Source: Brevundimonas abyssalis TAR-001 (GTDB taxonomy: Bacteria; Pseudomonadota; Alphaproteobacteria; Caulobacterales; Caulobacteraceae). Taken from it: DNA of 35,813 nt. Numbering within the stretch: position 1 is the stretch's first letter; each line of letters starts with the position of its first letter. The stretch is taken from NCBI RefSeq assembly GCF_000466985.1, contig NZ_BATC01000024.1:1-35813 (forward strand). Direction: 5' to 3'. The position numbers and the translations under genes were made by a program. A model generated the notes under the pieces. It worked only from the letters and a program-made list of their open reading frames with translations, was not told where the DNA came from and searched no databases. Below, in pieces: positions 6,922 through 17,781 of the stretch.

Positions 6922-8754
6922 ATGCGTCCAATTGTCTGGCTCTGCGCCGCGTCTCTTCTGTTTGCGAGTCCCGCCATGTCCCAGTCGCCTTCCGTTCCCA
7001 ATGCCGCGCCGTGGGATCAGACTTTCCTGCCGCCAGCGCCCGAGTGGAGCGGCGCCAGCCGGTCCTTGCTGCGCGAGGCATCCGACCCCTGGGTGACGGC
7101 GTTCGAGGCGGACCCCGAGCATGATTTCAGTCCGACCTATGCAGACACCCGGGCGTGGTTCGACCGGCTCGATGCGGCCTCGGACCTGATCCGCATCGAA
7201 CAGTTCGGAACCTCGCCGGAGGGACGGCCCATCTATGCGGTGATCGCGTCGAAGGACGGGGCGGAGTTCGACCCGTCCAAGCCGGTGCTGCTGGCCCAGG
7301 CCGGCATCCACCCGGGTGAGATCGACGGCAAGGACGCGGGCATGATGCTGCTGCGCGACATCGCCTTCTACGGCCGCGACGACCTGCTGGACCGGGTCAA
7401 CCTGATCCTGATCCCGATCCTGAGCGTGGACGGCCATGAGCGGACCAGCGCCTACTCCCGCCCCAACCAGCGCGGACCGCGCATTCAGGGCTGGCGTCAC
7501 ACGGCCACCAACCAGAACCTCAACCGAGATTTCGTGAAGCTGGACCAGACCGAGATGCGCGCGGTCATGGGCCTGATCCAGCGCTATCAGCCGGACCTTT
7601 ATCTGGACATCCACGTCACCGACGGCATCGATTACCAGTACGACGTCACCTACGGCTACAACGGCGAGAACGGCATCTGGTCCCGTTCACCGGCCACCGC
7701 CCTATGGCTGGACGACGCCTTCAAGCCGGCCATGAACGACGCGCTGGAGGCCCAGGGGCATATCCCCGGCGAGCTGGTCTTCGCCGTGGACGACCGCAAC
7801 CCGCGCGCGGGTCTGTCGGACGGCGGGCTGGGCGAGCGGTTCTCCAACGGCTGGGGCTCGGCCGCCCATGTGCCCACCATCCTGATCGAGAACCACAGCC
7901 TGAAGCCCTACGAGCAGCGGGTGCTGGGGACCTATGTGTTCATCGAGACGGCCATGCGCCTGCTGGCCGATCACGGCGATGACCTGCGGGTGGCGGTGAC
8001 GCGGGACCGCGCCCTGCGTCCGTCCGAAATTCTGGCGAATTTTGAATCCACCCCCGAGCCGGTGGCCACCCGCGCGTTCCTGGGCATCCGCTACGAAACC
8101 TGGGAGAGCCCCGCGTCCGGCCGGTCGGAGATCCGCTGGCTGGGCCAGCCGGACCCCGAGCCCTGGATGATGCCGTTCTACGGCTCGCGCCCGACCCTGA
8201 CCCTGGCGCGGCCCGAGGCCTACTGGGTGCCGTCCTGGCGCGCCGACATCATTGAGCGCCTGCATCTGCACGGGGTGCGGATGGAGGTGCTGGACGCGCC
8301 GCGCACGGTCCCGGTCCAGATGCTGCGCCTTGAGGACCCGCGGGTCTCGGGACGCACCAGCGAGGGGCATGTGCCGATCACGGTGGAGACGGTGACGCCG
8401 GAGGACCGCGACTGGACCTTCCCCGCCGGATCGGTGCGCGTGCCGACCGATCAGCCCCTGGGTGACCTGGTGGTGCTGGCGCTGGAGCCGCAGTCGTCCG
8501 AGAGCTTCTTCGCCTGGGGCATGTTCCCGGAAGTCCTCAACCGGGTGGAATACATTGAGGCCTACGCCATCGCGCCGCTGGCCGAGCGCATGCTGGAGGC
8601 CGACCCCGCGCTCCGCGCCGCCTTCGAACGGCGTCTGGCCGAGGATGCGGACTTCGCCGCCGACGGCGACGCCCGTCTGGCCTGGTTCTACGAGCGGACG
8701 CCCTTCTATGACGACCGCTACCGCCTGTATCCCATTGGAAGGGAGGTCCGTTGA
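6922..8754 (+). CDS. Secreted M14-family zinc carboxypeptidase
   Basis: A 610-residue exported peptidase with a Sec signal (hydrophobic stretch to about residue 20, AMSQS cleavage region). The M14 zinc site is complete: His130 and Glu133 in AGIHPGEIDGKD and His231 in LYLDIHVTDG. The substrate-carboxylate arginine lies in NLNRDFVK, and Glu323 in ILIENHSLK is the likely catalytic glutamate. The C-terminal half (from about residue 370) is an extra domain of about 240 residues with no recognised motif. It should cleave C-terminal residues from peptides in the periplasm or outside; substrate unknown. The gene overlaps the following MAPEG gene by one base (TGATG), indicating coupling. Confidence 0.88.
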   Translation: MRPIVWLCAASLLFASPAMSQSPSVPNAAPWDQTFLPPAPEWSGASRSLLREASDPWVTAFEADPEHDFSPTYADTRAWFDRLDAASDLIRIEQFGTSPEGRPIYAVIASKDGAEFDPSKPVLLAQAGIHPGEIDGKDAGMMLLRDIAFYGRDDLLDRVNLILIPILSVDGHERTSAYSRPNQRGPRIQGWRHTATNQNLNRDFVKLDQTEMRAVMGLIQRYQPDLYLDIHVTDGIDYQYDVTYGYNGENGIWSRSPATALWLDDAFKPAMNDALEAQGHIPGELVFAVDDRNPRAGLSDGGLGERFSNGWGSAAHVPTILIENHSLKPYEQRVLGTYVFIETAMRLLADHGDDLRVAVTRDRALRPSEILANFESTPEPVATRAFLGIRYETWESPASGRSEIRWLGQPDPEPWMMPFYGSRPTLTLARPEAYWVPSWRADIIERLHLHGVRMEVLDAPRTVPVQMLRLEDPRVSGRTSEGHVPITVETVTPEDRDWTFPAGSVRVPTDQPLGDLVVLALEPQSSESFFAWGMFPEVLNRVEYIEAYAIAPLAERMLEADPALRAAFERRLAEDADFAADGDARLAWFYERTPFYDDRYRLYPIGREVR

Positions 8755-9170
8755 TGGACCTGTTCACCGCCGCCGTTCAGGACTCCGCCCGCGCCGCCGC
8801 CTTGTGGGGCGGGCTGCTGATCCTGCTGTTGATCACCCTGTCGGGTCTGGTGGTGCGCCAGCGCCAGCGACTGCGGATCGGCTATGGCGACGGCGAGTCG
8901 CCGGAGCTCATGGGCGCCTCGCGCGCCTTCGGCAACGCCGCCGAATATGCGCCGGCGGCCATGGGCGGGCTGGCGCTCATGGCGCTGGTGGGGGTCACGC
9001 CCTGGCTGATCCATGTGGTGGGCGCCATGTTCCTGCTGGGCCGCCTCGTCCACGCCTTCGGCCTCTCCCGATCGGTGGGCGCCACCCGGGCGCGGGTCAT
9101 CGGCATGATGCTGACCTATGTGCCCTTGCTGGTCCTGGCCGTGGTGCTGATCGCCTACGCCGTGCCCTGA
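8754..9170 (+). CDS. MAPEG-family membrane protein
   Basis: A 138-residue integral membrane protein with four hydrophobic segments (about residues 16-35, 58-78, 80-97 and 113-136). The loop GASRAFGNAAEYAPAAM and the later GRLVHAFGLSRSVGATRAR carry the MAPEG pattern (membrane-associated proteins in eicosanoid and glutathione metabolism). Bacterial members are poorly characterised; some show glutathione transferase or peroxidase activity. GGGAGG sits upstream of the ATG at 8754. It is coupled to the M14 peptidase gene, but a functional link is not obvious. Confidence 0.87.
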   Translation: MDLFTAAVQDSARAAALWGGLLILLLITLSGLVVRQRQRLRIGYGDGESPELMGASRAFGNAAEYAPAAMGGLALMALVGVTPWLIHVVGAMFLLGRLVHAFGLSRSVGATRARVIGMMLTYVPLLVLAVVLIAYAVP

Positions 9171-9210
9171 CGCCGGTTGCGGGCGGGCGGACGACCGGCC
9201 ATATCGGGGC

Positions 9211-10559
9211 ATGGCTGATGCTTCCCTCCCCACCGCCGACATCCTGAACGACATTCTCTCCGCCGCGCTGAAGGCCGGGGCCGACGCCGCCGAGGCTGTG
9301 CACGCGGACCGGCGCACCCTGTCGCTGGGCGTGCGCAACGGCGAGTTGGAGGAGGTGGAGCGCGAGGAGTCCCGCGATCTGGGCCTGCGCGTGTTCGTGG
9401 GCCGTCGTCAGGCCACCGTTTCCGCCTCGGACCTGTCGCCTGCGACCCGCGACCGCCTTGTGGAGCGCGCCGTGGCCATGGCGCGGCTGGCGCCGGAGGA
9501 CCCCTATGCGGATCTGGCGCCCCGGGATCGGCTGGCGCAGGGCCCTCACCCCGATCTGGACCTGTTCGACCCAACAGAATGCACCGCCGAGGCGCTGGAA
9601 GCCGCCGCGCGTCAGGCGGAAGACGCCGCCCGGGCCACGCCCGGGGTGTCCATCTCCGAAGGCGGCAGCGCCACATGGTCCGCCAGCGACTGGCGGCTGG
9701 TGACCTCTCACGGCTTCGACGGGGCGCACCGGGGCAGCAGCTTCTCGCTGGGCGTCGGCGTCATCGCCGCCCGCGACGGGGCCAAGGAGCGGGGCAGCGA
9801 GCACCGGTCGGTCCGCCACCTGTCGGATCTGCCGGACGCCGGGACCATCGGCGCGGAGGCCGGACGGCGGGCCGTGGCGCGGCTGGGCGCGCGCAAGATC
9901 GCATCCACCACCGCCCCGGTGATTTTCGAGAACCGTCTGGCGGCGCAGGTGATCTCGCCTTTCGTCCAGGCCATGGCCGGAACCGCGGTGACTCGCGGCG
10001 TGTCCTTTCTGAAAGACCGGCTGGGCCAGCAGGTGCTGTCGGACGCCGTCACCCTGATCGACGACCCGTTCCGCCCACGTGGGCTGGGCTCCACCCCCTT
10101 CGACGACGAGGGCGTGGCGGTGGAGCGGCGCGAACTGATCTCGGCGGGGGTGATCAACGGCTGGCTTCTGAACACCGCCTCGGCGGCGCAACTGGGCCTG
10201 CAGACCACCGGCCACGCCTCGCGCGGCCTGGCGGGGCCGTCCGGCGTCTCGGGCCATAATCTGCACTTGGAGCCCGGCGAGCGGGATCGGGCGGGCCTGA
10301 TGGCCGACGCGAAGAGCGGGCTTCTGGTCACCTCCATGTTCGGCCCGTCGCTGAACCCCAACACCGGCGACTGGTCGGCCGGGGTGTCCGGCTTCTGGTT
10401 CGAGGACGGCCAGATCGCCTGGCCCGTCAGCGAAATCACGGTGGCGGGTAATCTGCTGGCCTGGCGGGACGGATGGTGGTCGGATCGGACCTGGAGTTCC
10501 GGGGTTCGTTCAACAGTCCGTCGCTGCTGATCGACGCGGTGGCCATCGCCGGGAAATGA
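9211..10559 (+). CDS. pmbA: PmbA/TldE-type metalloprotease subunit, one-base frameshift near the 3' end
   Basis: The non-metal-binding partner (PmbA, also called TldE) of the TldD/TldE protease, which degrades unfolded peptides and matures modified peptides such as microcins. Seen are the RNGELEEVEREESRDLGLRV start, FLKDRLGQQVLS, a GVINGWLLNTASAAQLGL segment and MFGPSLNPNTGDWSAGVSGFWFEDG; there is no HExxxH motif, as expected for PmbA rather than TldD. After VAGNLL (about 10459) the frame degenerates and stops at 10530. In the -1 frame the expected family ending GSDLEFRGSFNSPSLLIDAV then AIAGK runs to a stop at 10557-10559, overlapping the next start by ATGA. One base is therefore missing between about 10459 and 10472. 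Restored length is about 449 residues. tldD is not in the window. Confidence 0.87.
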
Positions 10560-11347
10560 CGCTCGCCGCCGACCTGGACCTGCTGAAGGCGGCGGCGGTC
10601 GAGGCCGGCGCCCTGGCCGTGCGCCACCGGGCGCAGGGCCTGAAGATCCAGTCCAAGCCCGGCGGCTCGCCTGTGACCGATGCGGATATGGCCGTGGACA
10701 GCTGGCTGCGGGAGCAGCTGACGGCGGCCCTACCCGATCACGGCTGGCTGTCCGAGGAGACCGCAGACAATCCCGAACGGCTGTCGCGGCGGCGCATCCT
10801 TGTGGTCGACCCCATCGACGGCACCGTGGCCTTCATGAAGAACAGGCCGTGGTGGAGCGTGGCGCTGGCCATCGTCGAGGACGGCCGCCCGGTGGCTGCG
10901 GTGATCCACGCCCCGGACCTGAATGAGACCTTCGCGGCGGTGGAAGGCGGCGGCGCCCTGCTGAACGGGCGGATGATCGCGGCGTCAGAGACCTCGATGC
11001 TGGAGAACGCCTCCGTCCTGACCGGCGCCGGGCTGCTTGAGAGCCCGAAATGGCCGGAGCCCTGGCCGCCCATGCGGGTGGAGAACCGCAACTCGCTGGC
11101 CTATCGTATGGCGCTGGTGGCGTCTGGCGCCTTTGACGCCGCCCTGGCCCTGACGCCCAAATGGGACTGGGACGTGGCCGCCGGGGCCCTGATCGCTGCG
11201 GAGGCGGGGGCGACGGTCAGCGACCATCACGGCCAGCCATGGCGCTTCAACCGGCCCGATCCACGTCAGGCCAGCCTGATCTGTGCGGCCCCGGCGCTGC
11301 ATCCGTTGATAATCCGGCGCTGTCGGCCTATTCCGCTGGCCAACTGA
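10556..11347 (+). CDS. Inositol monophosphatase-family protein (CysQ-like)
   Basis: A 263-residue Mg-dependent, Li-sensitive phosphatase-family protein. It has the SEETADN acidic metal site (about residue 67), DPIDGTVAFMK (about residues 84-94) and WDWDVAAGALIAAEAGATV near the C-terminus. The family includes inositol monophosphatase, 3'(2'),5'-bisphosphate nucleotidase (CysQ) and histidinol-phosphatase; the substrate cannot be fixed. Its place directly after pmbA (ATGA overlap) and before the lipid A genes is a common alphaproteobacterial arrangement and suggests housekeeping co-expression rather than a role in lipid A itself. Confidence 0.85.
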   Translation: MTLAADLDLLKAAAVEAGALAVRHRAQGLKIQSKPGGSPVTDADMAVDSWLREQLTAALPDHGWLSEETADNPERLSRRRILVVDPIDGTVAFMKNRPWWSVALAIVEDGRPVAAVIHAPDLNETFAAVEGGGALLNGRMIAASETSMLENASVLTGAGLLESPKWPEPWPPMRVENRNSLAYRMALVASGAFDAALALTPKWDWDVAAGALIAAEAGATVSDHHGQPWRFNRPDPRQASLICAAPALHPLIIRRCRPIPLAN

Positions 11348-11372
11348 ACCGCCACCCAACGGACGGAAAAGA

Positions 11373-11627
11373 ATGCCTCAGGAAATCGAGAACAATCAGC
11401 TGCTTCACATCGTGTTCGGCGGGGAGCTGCGCGACCTGAACGGGACCGCGTTCCGCGACCTGTCCCAGGTCGATTTCGTCGGCGCCTTCCCCAACTACGA
11501 GGAAGCCCGCAAGGCGTGGAAGGCCAAGGCGCAGCAGACCGTGGACAACGCCCACATGCGCTACTTCATCCTGCACGCCCACCGCATGATCGATCCGAGG
11601 GGCGACGAGGGGGCGGCGAAGGCGTAA
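11373..11627 (+). CDS. DUF4170-domain protein
   Basis: An 84-residue soluble protein with the features of DUF4170: LLHIVFGGELRDLNG near the start, then VDFVGAFPNYEEARKAWKAK and AQQTVDNAHMRYFILHAHRM. The ending is short, charged and disordered. The domain is widespread in Alphaproteobacteria and often lies beside Kdo transferase and lipid A genes, as here, but no biochemical function is known. A purine-rich stretch (GGAAAAGA) precedes the ATG. Confidence 0.85.
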   Translation: MPQEIENNQLLHIVFGGELRDLNGTAFRDLSQVDFVGAFPNYEEARKAWKAKAQQTVDNAHMRYFILHAHRMIDPRGDEGAAKA

Positions 11628-11636
11628 GGTCTCGCC

Positions 11637-11849
11637 ATGACAATGTTTGGACAGACCCTGGACGGCCAGCAGCTGTTCGGCCTCATCTCGCTTCTGACCC
11701 TGCTCGCCTTCTGGATCCTGGTCTGGCGGCGGGACCGTCAGGCCACGCGCTGGTTCCGGGAATGGGCCACGCGGCGGCAGGCCGAACGTCAGGCGCGCGA
11801 GGGCGGCCCTGATGGCGGCTCCGGCTCCCACGGCGGGCCGTGGGGCTAG
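11637..11849 (+). CDS. Small membrane-anchored hypothetical protein
   Basis: A 70-residue protein with one hydrophobic helix at about residues 12-29 (LFGLISLLTLLAFWILVW), followed by a strongly basic amphipathic stretch (RRDRQATRWFREWATRRQAERQ is the region) and a Gly/Ser-rich tail. The basic stretch after the helix predicts a cytoplasmic C-terminus. It starts 9 bases after DUF4170 and precedes msbA by 46 bases, so it is probably part of the lipid A operon. The family is not recognised. A second ATG at 11643 is also possible. Confidence 0.55.
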   Translation: MTMFGQTLDGQQLFGLISLLTLLAFWILVWRRDRQATRWFREWATRRQAERQAREGGPDGGSGSHGGPWG

Positions 11850-11895
11850 GGCGGCCACGCCTTGACTTCGCCACCCTGACGTCGGAGCGGAACCC

Positions 11896-13676
<1,781 letters not shown>

Positions 13677-13680
<4 letters not shown>

Positions 13681-14357
13681 GGCCGATCCGCAATCCGGTG
13701 ATTCAGGGGGTTCTCAGCCGCCTGATGGCGGGCTGGATGCGGCTGTGCTTCGCCACCATCCGCTGGCGCCACGAGAACTGCGACCTGGTCGAGGTCGCCT
13801 GGGCAGGGGGCGGGCCGGTCATCATCGCCTTCTGGCATTCGCGCATCGGCCTGGCGCCCGCCGCCTGGGACCATGACCGGGGCCAGCCGGTCCGCGCGCT
13901 CATCTCCCTGTCCCCTGACGGGCAGTTCATCGCCGACGCGGTGGCGCGGCTGGGCTTCCCGGCCATTCGCGGCTCGTCCCAGAAGAAGGAGAGGCCGGAG
14001 AAGGCCAAGGGCGGCTCCCAGGCTCTGCGCGACGCCCTGAAGTGGCTGAAGTCCGGCGGGGCGGTGACCCTGACGCCGGATGGGCCCCGGGGGCCGGCGC
14101 GGCAGATGGGCGAGGGGCTGGCGGTCATGGCCCGCATGTCCGGGGCGCCGGTGCTGCTGCTGGGCCTGGCCTGCCGCCCGGCCATTCGGCTGAACAGCTG
14201 GGACCGGGCGATGCTGCCGCTGCCGTTTGCGCGCGGGGCCATGGTGTGGGACCGGGTCGAGATCGGGCGGGGCGTGGATCCTGCTTCGGTGATCGACGAG
14301 TGGACCGCGCGCCTCACCGCCGTCGAGGACCGGGCCGAAACCCTGGCGCAGGGCTGA
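13677..14357 (+). CDS. DUF374 lysophospholipid acyltransferase-like protein
   Basis: A 226-residue protein of the DUF374 group within the lysophospholipid acyltransferase-like fold. Conserved pieces are VIIAFWHSR near residue 50, LISLSPDGQFIA, and VTLTPDGPRGPARQM around residues 131-145. It starts at a GTG overlapping the msbA stop and ends in a TGATG overlap with waaA, so it is translationally coupled on both sides. Such proteins regularly sit between msbA-like and waaA genes in Alphaproteobacteria; a role in acylating or processing lipid A precursors is inferred from context and has not been shown for the family in general. Confidence 0.87.
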
Positions 14358-15642
14358 TGTCGCTGGTCCTGAAAGCCTACAGCGTGGTCACCGGCTGGCT
14401 GGAGCCGCTGGCGCCGCGCCTGCTGGGTGCGCGGGCCCGGCGCGGCAAGGAGGACGCTGCGCGCCTCAACGAACGACTGGGCCGTCCCTCAATCCCGCGG
14501 CCGTCCGGACCGCTGGTATGGCTGCACGGGGTCAGCGTGGGCGAGAGCCTGTCCCTGTTGCCGGTGATCGCGCGGCTGCGGGCCGAGCGGCCGGAGGTGG
14601 CGGTTCTGGTGACCTCGGGCACCGTGACCTCGGCGCGCATCCTGGCCGAGCGCCTGCCGCCCGACGTCATTCATCAGTACGCGCCGGTCGACGGGCCTCT
14701 GGCGACCGCGCGGTTCCTGAACCACTGGCGGCCCTCGCTGGGGGTGCTGGTGGAGAGCGAGCTGTGGCCCAATCTGATCGGGGCGGCGCGGGCGCGGGGC
14801 GTGAAGCTGGCCCTGATCAGCGCCCGCATCACCGACAAGACGGCGCAGGGCTGGGGCCGCATGCCGGGGGCGGCGGGGGCGCTGCTGTCGGCCTTCGACC
14901 TGATCCTGCCCCAGGACGACGCTCGGCAGCCCGCATCGAGGCGCTGGGCGGGCAGGTGCAGGGCCGCGCCAATCTGAAGCTGGCGGGCGGCCCCCTGACC
15001 CACGACAAGGGCGCCTTCGAGCAGTTGAGCGCCGCCATCGGCGACCGCTCCGTGGTGCTGGCGGCCAGCACCCACCCCGGCGAGGAGCGGGCCATCGCCA
15101 GGGCTCTGGACGCGTTGGAGGAGGTCCCGTTCCTGATCCTCATGCCGCGCCATCCGGAGCGGGGCGGCGGGCTGGTCCAGACCCTGCGGGCCGATGGGCG
15201 GGTGGTTGCTGTGCGCTCAGCCGGCGAGACGATCGCCCTCGACACCTCGGTCTACCTGGCCGACACCCTGGGCGAGATGGGGCTGTTCCTGGCGCTGGCG
15301 GACGTGGTGGTCATGGGCGGCTCGTTCGGGCCGGTGATCGGCCATGCGGGCGCGGGCGGGCACAATCCGCTGGAGCCCGCGCGGCTGGGCAAGCCCACGG
15401 TCTGCGGACCGGACATGGCCAATTGGCCCGACGTGGCGGCCGATCTGGAGCGGGCGGGCGGGCTGATCCGGGTGGAGCGGATCGAGCAACTGGCCCCGGC
15501 CGTCGCGCCCCTTCTGGGGGACCCGGTGAAGGCGCGGGCCATGGGCGAGCGGGCCCGGCGTGCGGCCCAGGCGGCGGACGCGGGGCTTGACCGGCTGTGG
15601 AGCCATCTGGCGCCCCTGTTGCCCGCCGGGAGGACCCGATGA
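14357..15642 (+). CDS. waaA: 3-deoxy-D-manno-octulosonic acid (Kdo) transferase, one-base frameshift
   Basis: WaaA (KdtA), the inner-membrane GT30 glycosyltransferase that adds Kdo to lipid IVA. The first frame gives WLHGVSVGESLSLLPVI, VLVTSGTVTSARI, HQYAPVDGPLATARFLNHW and VLVESELWPNLI, all family hallmarks, then breaks after ILPQDDAR. The continuation is in the -1 frame: RIEALGGQVQGRANLKLAGG, ASTHPGEE, LMPRHPERG, VVVMGGSFGPVIGHAGAGGHN and EPARLGKPTVCGPDM, ending at 15642. Restoring one G at about 14925 (CGGCAG to CGGGCAG) joins them as DDARAARIEALGG, a protein of about 428 residues, the normal size. The sequence as given would be truncated to about 206 residues. Since Kdo transfer is usually essential, an assembly error is likelier than a real mutation. 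Confidence 0.92.
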
Positions 15643-16667
15643 AGCTGAACACGCCGCGTTGGTGGTATGTGCGCGAGGGCGCGCCGTCGCCGGTCATTCG
15701 CACCCTGCTGAAGCCCCTGTCCTGGCTGTGGGCCGGGGCGACGGCGCGGCGCATGGCGCGGACGGTTCCGGTGGATGCGGGGATCCCGGTGATCTCGGTG
15801 GGCAACCTGACCGTGGGCGGGTCGGGCAAGACGCCGGTGGCGCGCGAGGTGCTGCGGCTGTTGCGGGACAAGGGGTTGGAGGCCCACGGGCTGACGCGGG
15901 GCTATGGCGGGCGGCTGGCGGGGCCGGTGCGGGTGGATCCTGCACAACACGCCGCCGGGGACGTGGGCGACGAACCCCTCCTGCTCTCCAGCGTGGCGCC
16001 GGTGTGGGTGGCCCGGGACCGGCCGGCGGGTGCGCGGGCGGCGGCTGAAGCCGGCGCGGCCGTGGTGGTCATGGACGACGGGCATCAGAACCCGACCTTG
16101 CGGAAGAGCCTGTCCCTGATCGTGGTGGACGGGGAGACGCGGGGGGGCGAGTGGCCCTTCGGGGACGGGGCGGTGTTCCCGGCCGGGCCCATGCGCGAGC
16201 CGCTGCGGGCGGGGCTGGCGAGGGCCGATGCGGTGGTGGTGCTTCTGCCCGCGGACCTGCCGGGCGCGGATGAGGAATTACTGAATATTTTCAAAGAGAA
16301 GCCGGTGTTCATCGCCCGGCTGGAGGCGGCCGCGCCGCCGCCGTCGGGGCCGCAGCTGGGCTTCGCGGGCATCGCCAAGCCGTGGAAGGTGGAGCGGGCC
16401 CTGACGGCGGCCGGGTGCGACCTGATCGACTTCGCCGCCTTCCCCGATCATGCCGCCTTCGCCGAGGGCGACCTCAAGGCGCTGGCCGCCCGGGCGGCGG
16501 AGCAGGGGGCCGGGCTGGTGACCACCGAGAAGGACTGGGTCCGCCTGCCGCCCGACTGGCGCGGCCGGGTCACGGCCTGGCCGGTGCGGGCGCGGTTCGA
16601 GGATGAGGCGGGCCTGATGACCCTTGTGGCCGGATTTCAGACTCCGGGCGGAAAAAACAGGGTCTGA
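15639..16667 (+). CDS. lpxK: Tetraacyldisaccharide 4'-kinase
   Basis: LpxK phosphorylates the 4' position of the lipid A disaccharide in the inner membrane. The 342-residue protein has the family N-terminus (TPRWWYVREGAPSPVIRTLL), the P-loop GNLTVGGSGKT (residues 56-65, Lys64), LTRGYGG near residue 88, and VVMDDGHQN (Asp146-Asp147) replacing the commoner DDGFQ. LVTTEKDWVRLP lies near the C-terminus. The start overlaps the waaA stop (ATGA). The last residues (GFQTPGGKNRV) are encoded inside a repeat unit that continues downstream, so the native C-terminus may have been replaced. Confidence 0.93.
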   Translation: MKLNTPRWWYVREGAPSPVIRTLLKPLSWLWAGATARRMARTVPVDAGIPVISVGNLTVGGSGKTPVAREVLRLLRDKGLEAHGLTRGYGGRLAGPVRVDPAQHAAGDVGDEPLLLSSVAPVWVARDRPAGARAAAEAGAAVVVMDDGHQNPTLRKSLSLIVVDGETRGGEWPFGDGAVFPAGPMREPLRAGLARADAVVVLLPADLPGADEELLNIFKEKPVFIARLEAAAPPPSGPQLGFAGIAKPWKVERALTAAGCDLIDFAAFPDHAAFAEGDLKALAARAAEQGAGLVTTEKDWVRLPPDWRGRVTAWPVRARFEDEAGLMTLVAGFQTPGGKNRV

Positions 16668-16734
16668 ATAGTCCGAATAGTCCGAAATCGGCCCCGAGAT
16701 TCAGACTCCGACCCCGAAAAAACAGGGTCTGAAT
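16636..16734. repeat. Two imperfect direct repeats with internal inverted ends
   Basis: Two copies of a unit of about 35 bases, at about 16636-16669 and 16699-16734. Each begins TTCAGACTCCG, contains GAAAAAACAGG and ends GGTCTGAAT. The start and end of each unit are inverted repeats (ATTCAGAC with GTCTGAAT, exact in the second copy), so each can fold into a hairpin with an A-rich loop side. Between them lies a 9-base tandem duplication (AATAGTCCG). The lpxK stop codon is inside the first copy. The pattern resembles dispersed palindromic elements of the kind mobilised by REP-associated (RAYT) transposases; no such transposase is in the window. Confidence 0.6.
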
Positions 16735-16844
16735 CGTATCAATGGTATCAAAGCCCCCTTCGCTCGCCGCGTCGGACCACGTCCGCCAGACCGCATTTTA
16801 AGGCGCCCGGGAGGGTGGGGGATGAAAAAAATCCGCGCCCCTGT

Positions 16845-17780
16845 TCAGGCCCCCAGGATCGCCCGGGCCGCCGCAGCGTCGGCGTCGATCTGGGCCTTGA
16901 GGGCGTCGAGGCCGTCGAAGGCGGCTTCGGGGCGCAGGAAGGCGATCAGTTCGGTCTCCAGGGTCTGGCCGTAGAGGTCGCCGTCGAAATCGAACAGCCA
17001 GGCCTCCAGCATGGGCGTCTCGGTGCGGAACATGGGCCGCACGCCGAGGCTGGAGACCCCGTCCACCACCCGGCCGTCGGGCAGACGGGTGCGGGTCGCA
17101 TAGATTCCGTAGGCCGGGCGCATGTAGTCGCCCAGGGCCATGTTGGCGGTAGGCACGCCGATCTCGCGGCCGCGCTTGTCGCCGTGGATCACCTCGGCCT
17201 GGATGGCGAAGGGGCGGCCCAGAATGGCGGCGGCGCGGTCCATGTCCCCGGCCTTGAGGGCCTCGCGCACCGCGCTGGACGACAGCTTGAGCCCGTCGGC
17301 GTCGTCCACCCGCTGGGCGGCGGAGACGGTGAAGCCCATCTCGCGCCCGTACTCGGCCAGGGCCTGGGGCGAGCCCGAGCGGCCCTTGCCGAAGGTGAAG
17401 TCGAAACCCACCGCGGCGTGGACGACGCCCAGCCCCTGATGCAGCACCTGATCGGCGAAATCACGGTCGCTCATGCCCGCCATCTCGGCGTCGAAGGGCA
17501 GCAGATAGAGCCGGTCCACGCCCAGCGGCGCCAGCGCGCGGGTCATCTGATCCGGCGTCATCAGGCGGAAGGGCGCGGCCTCGGGCTGGAAGAAGCGACG
17601 GGGATGGGGGTCGAAGCTGACCACGGCCAGCGGGGCAGCCAGCCGGTCCGCCGCCGCCTTCGCCTCGGCGATCACCGCCTGATGGCCCCGGTGGACCCCG
17701 TCGAAGGCCCCCACCGCCACCGCCGCGCCCCGGTCGCCCGCAGGCAGGGTGCGCCAGTCGGTGATCAGGCGGACGGGCAA
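16845..17780 (-). CDS. ribF: Bifunctional riboflavin kinase/FAD synthetase
   Basis: RibF makes FMN from riboflavin and FAD from FMN in the cytoplasm. The N-terminal nucleotidyltransferase part has VGAFDGVHRGHQ (residues 23-34) and a KLSSSAVREALKAGDM segment; the C-terminal flavokinase part has HGDKRGREIGVPTANM, YGIYATR, GVSSLGVRPMF, and EAWLFDFDGDLYGQ. The TTG at 17780 is taken as start: GAAGGA lies 5 bases before it and the 311-residue product matches the usual length of about 310. An ATG at 17822 would add 14 residues overlapping the MaoC gene. It directly follows that gene on the same strand. Confidence 0.92.
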   Translation of the reverse strand: MPVRLITDWRTLPAGDRGAAVAVGAFDGVHRGHQAVIAEAKAAADRLAAPLAVVSFDPHPRRFFQPEAAPFRLMTPDQMTRALAPLGVDRLYLLPFDAEMAGMSDRDFADQVLHQGLGVVHAAVGFDFTFGKGRSGSPQALAEYGREMGFTVSAAQRVDDADGLKLSSSAVREALKAGDMDRAAAILGRPFAIQAEVIHGDKRGREIGVPTANMALGDYMRPAYGIYATRTRLPDGRVVDGVSSLGVRPMFRTETPMLEAWLFDFDGDLYGQTLETELIAFLRPEAAFDGLDALKAQIDADAAAARAILGA

Positions 17781-17781
17781 G

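Noticed and set aside
16668..16844. Possible small gene in the lpxK-ribF gap
   Set aside because: No frame with a start, ribosome-binding site and sensible composition; the DNA is explained by the repeat units.
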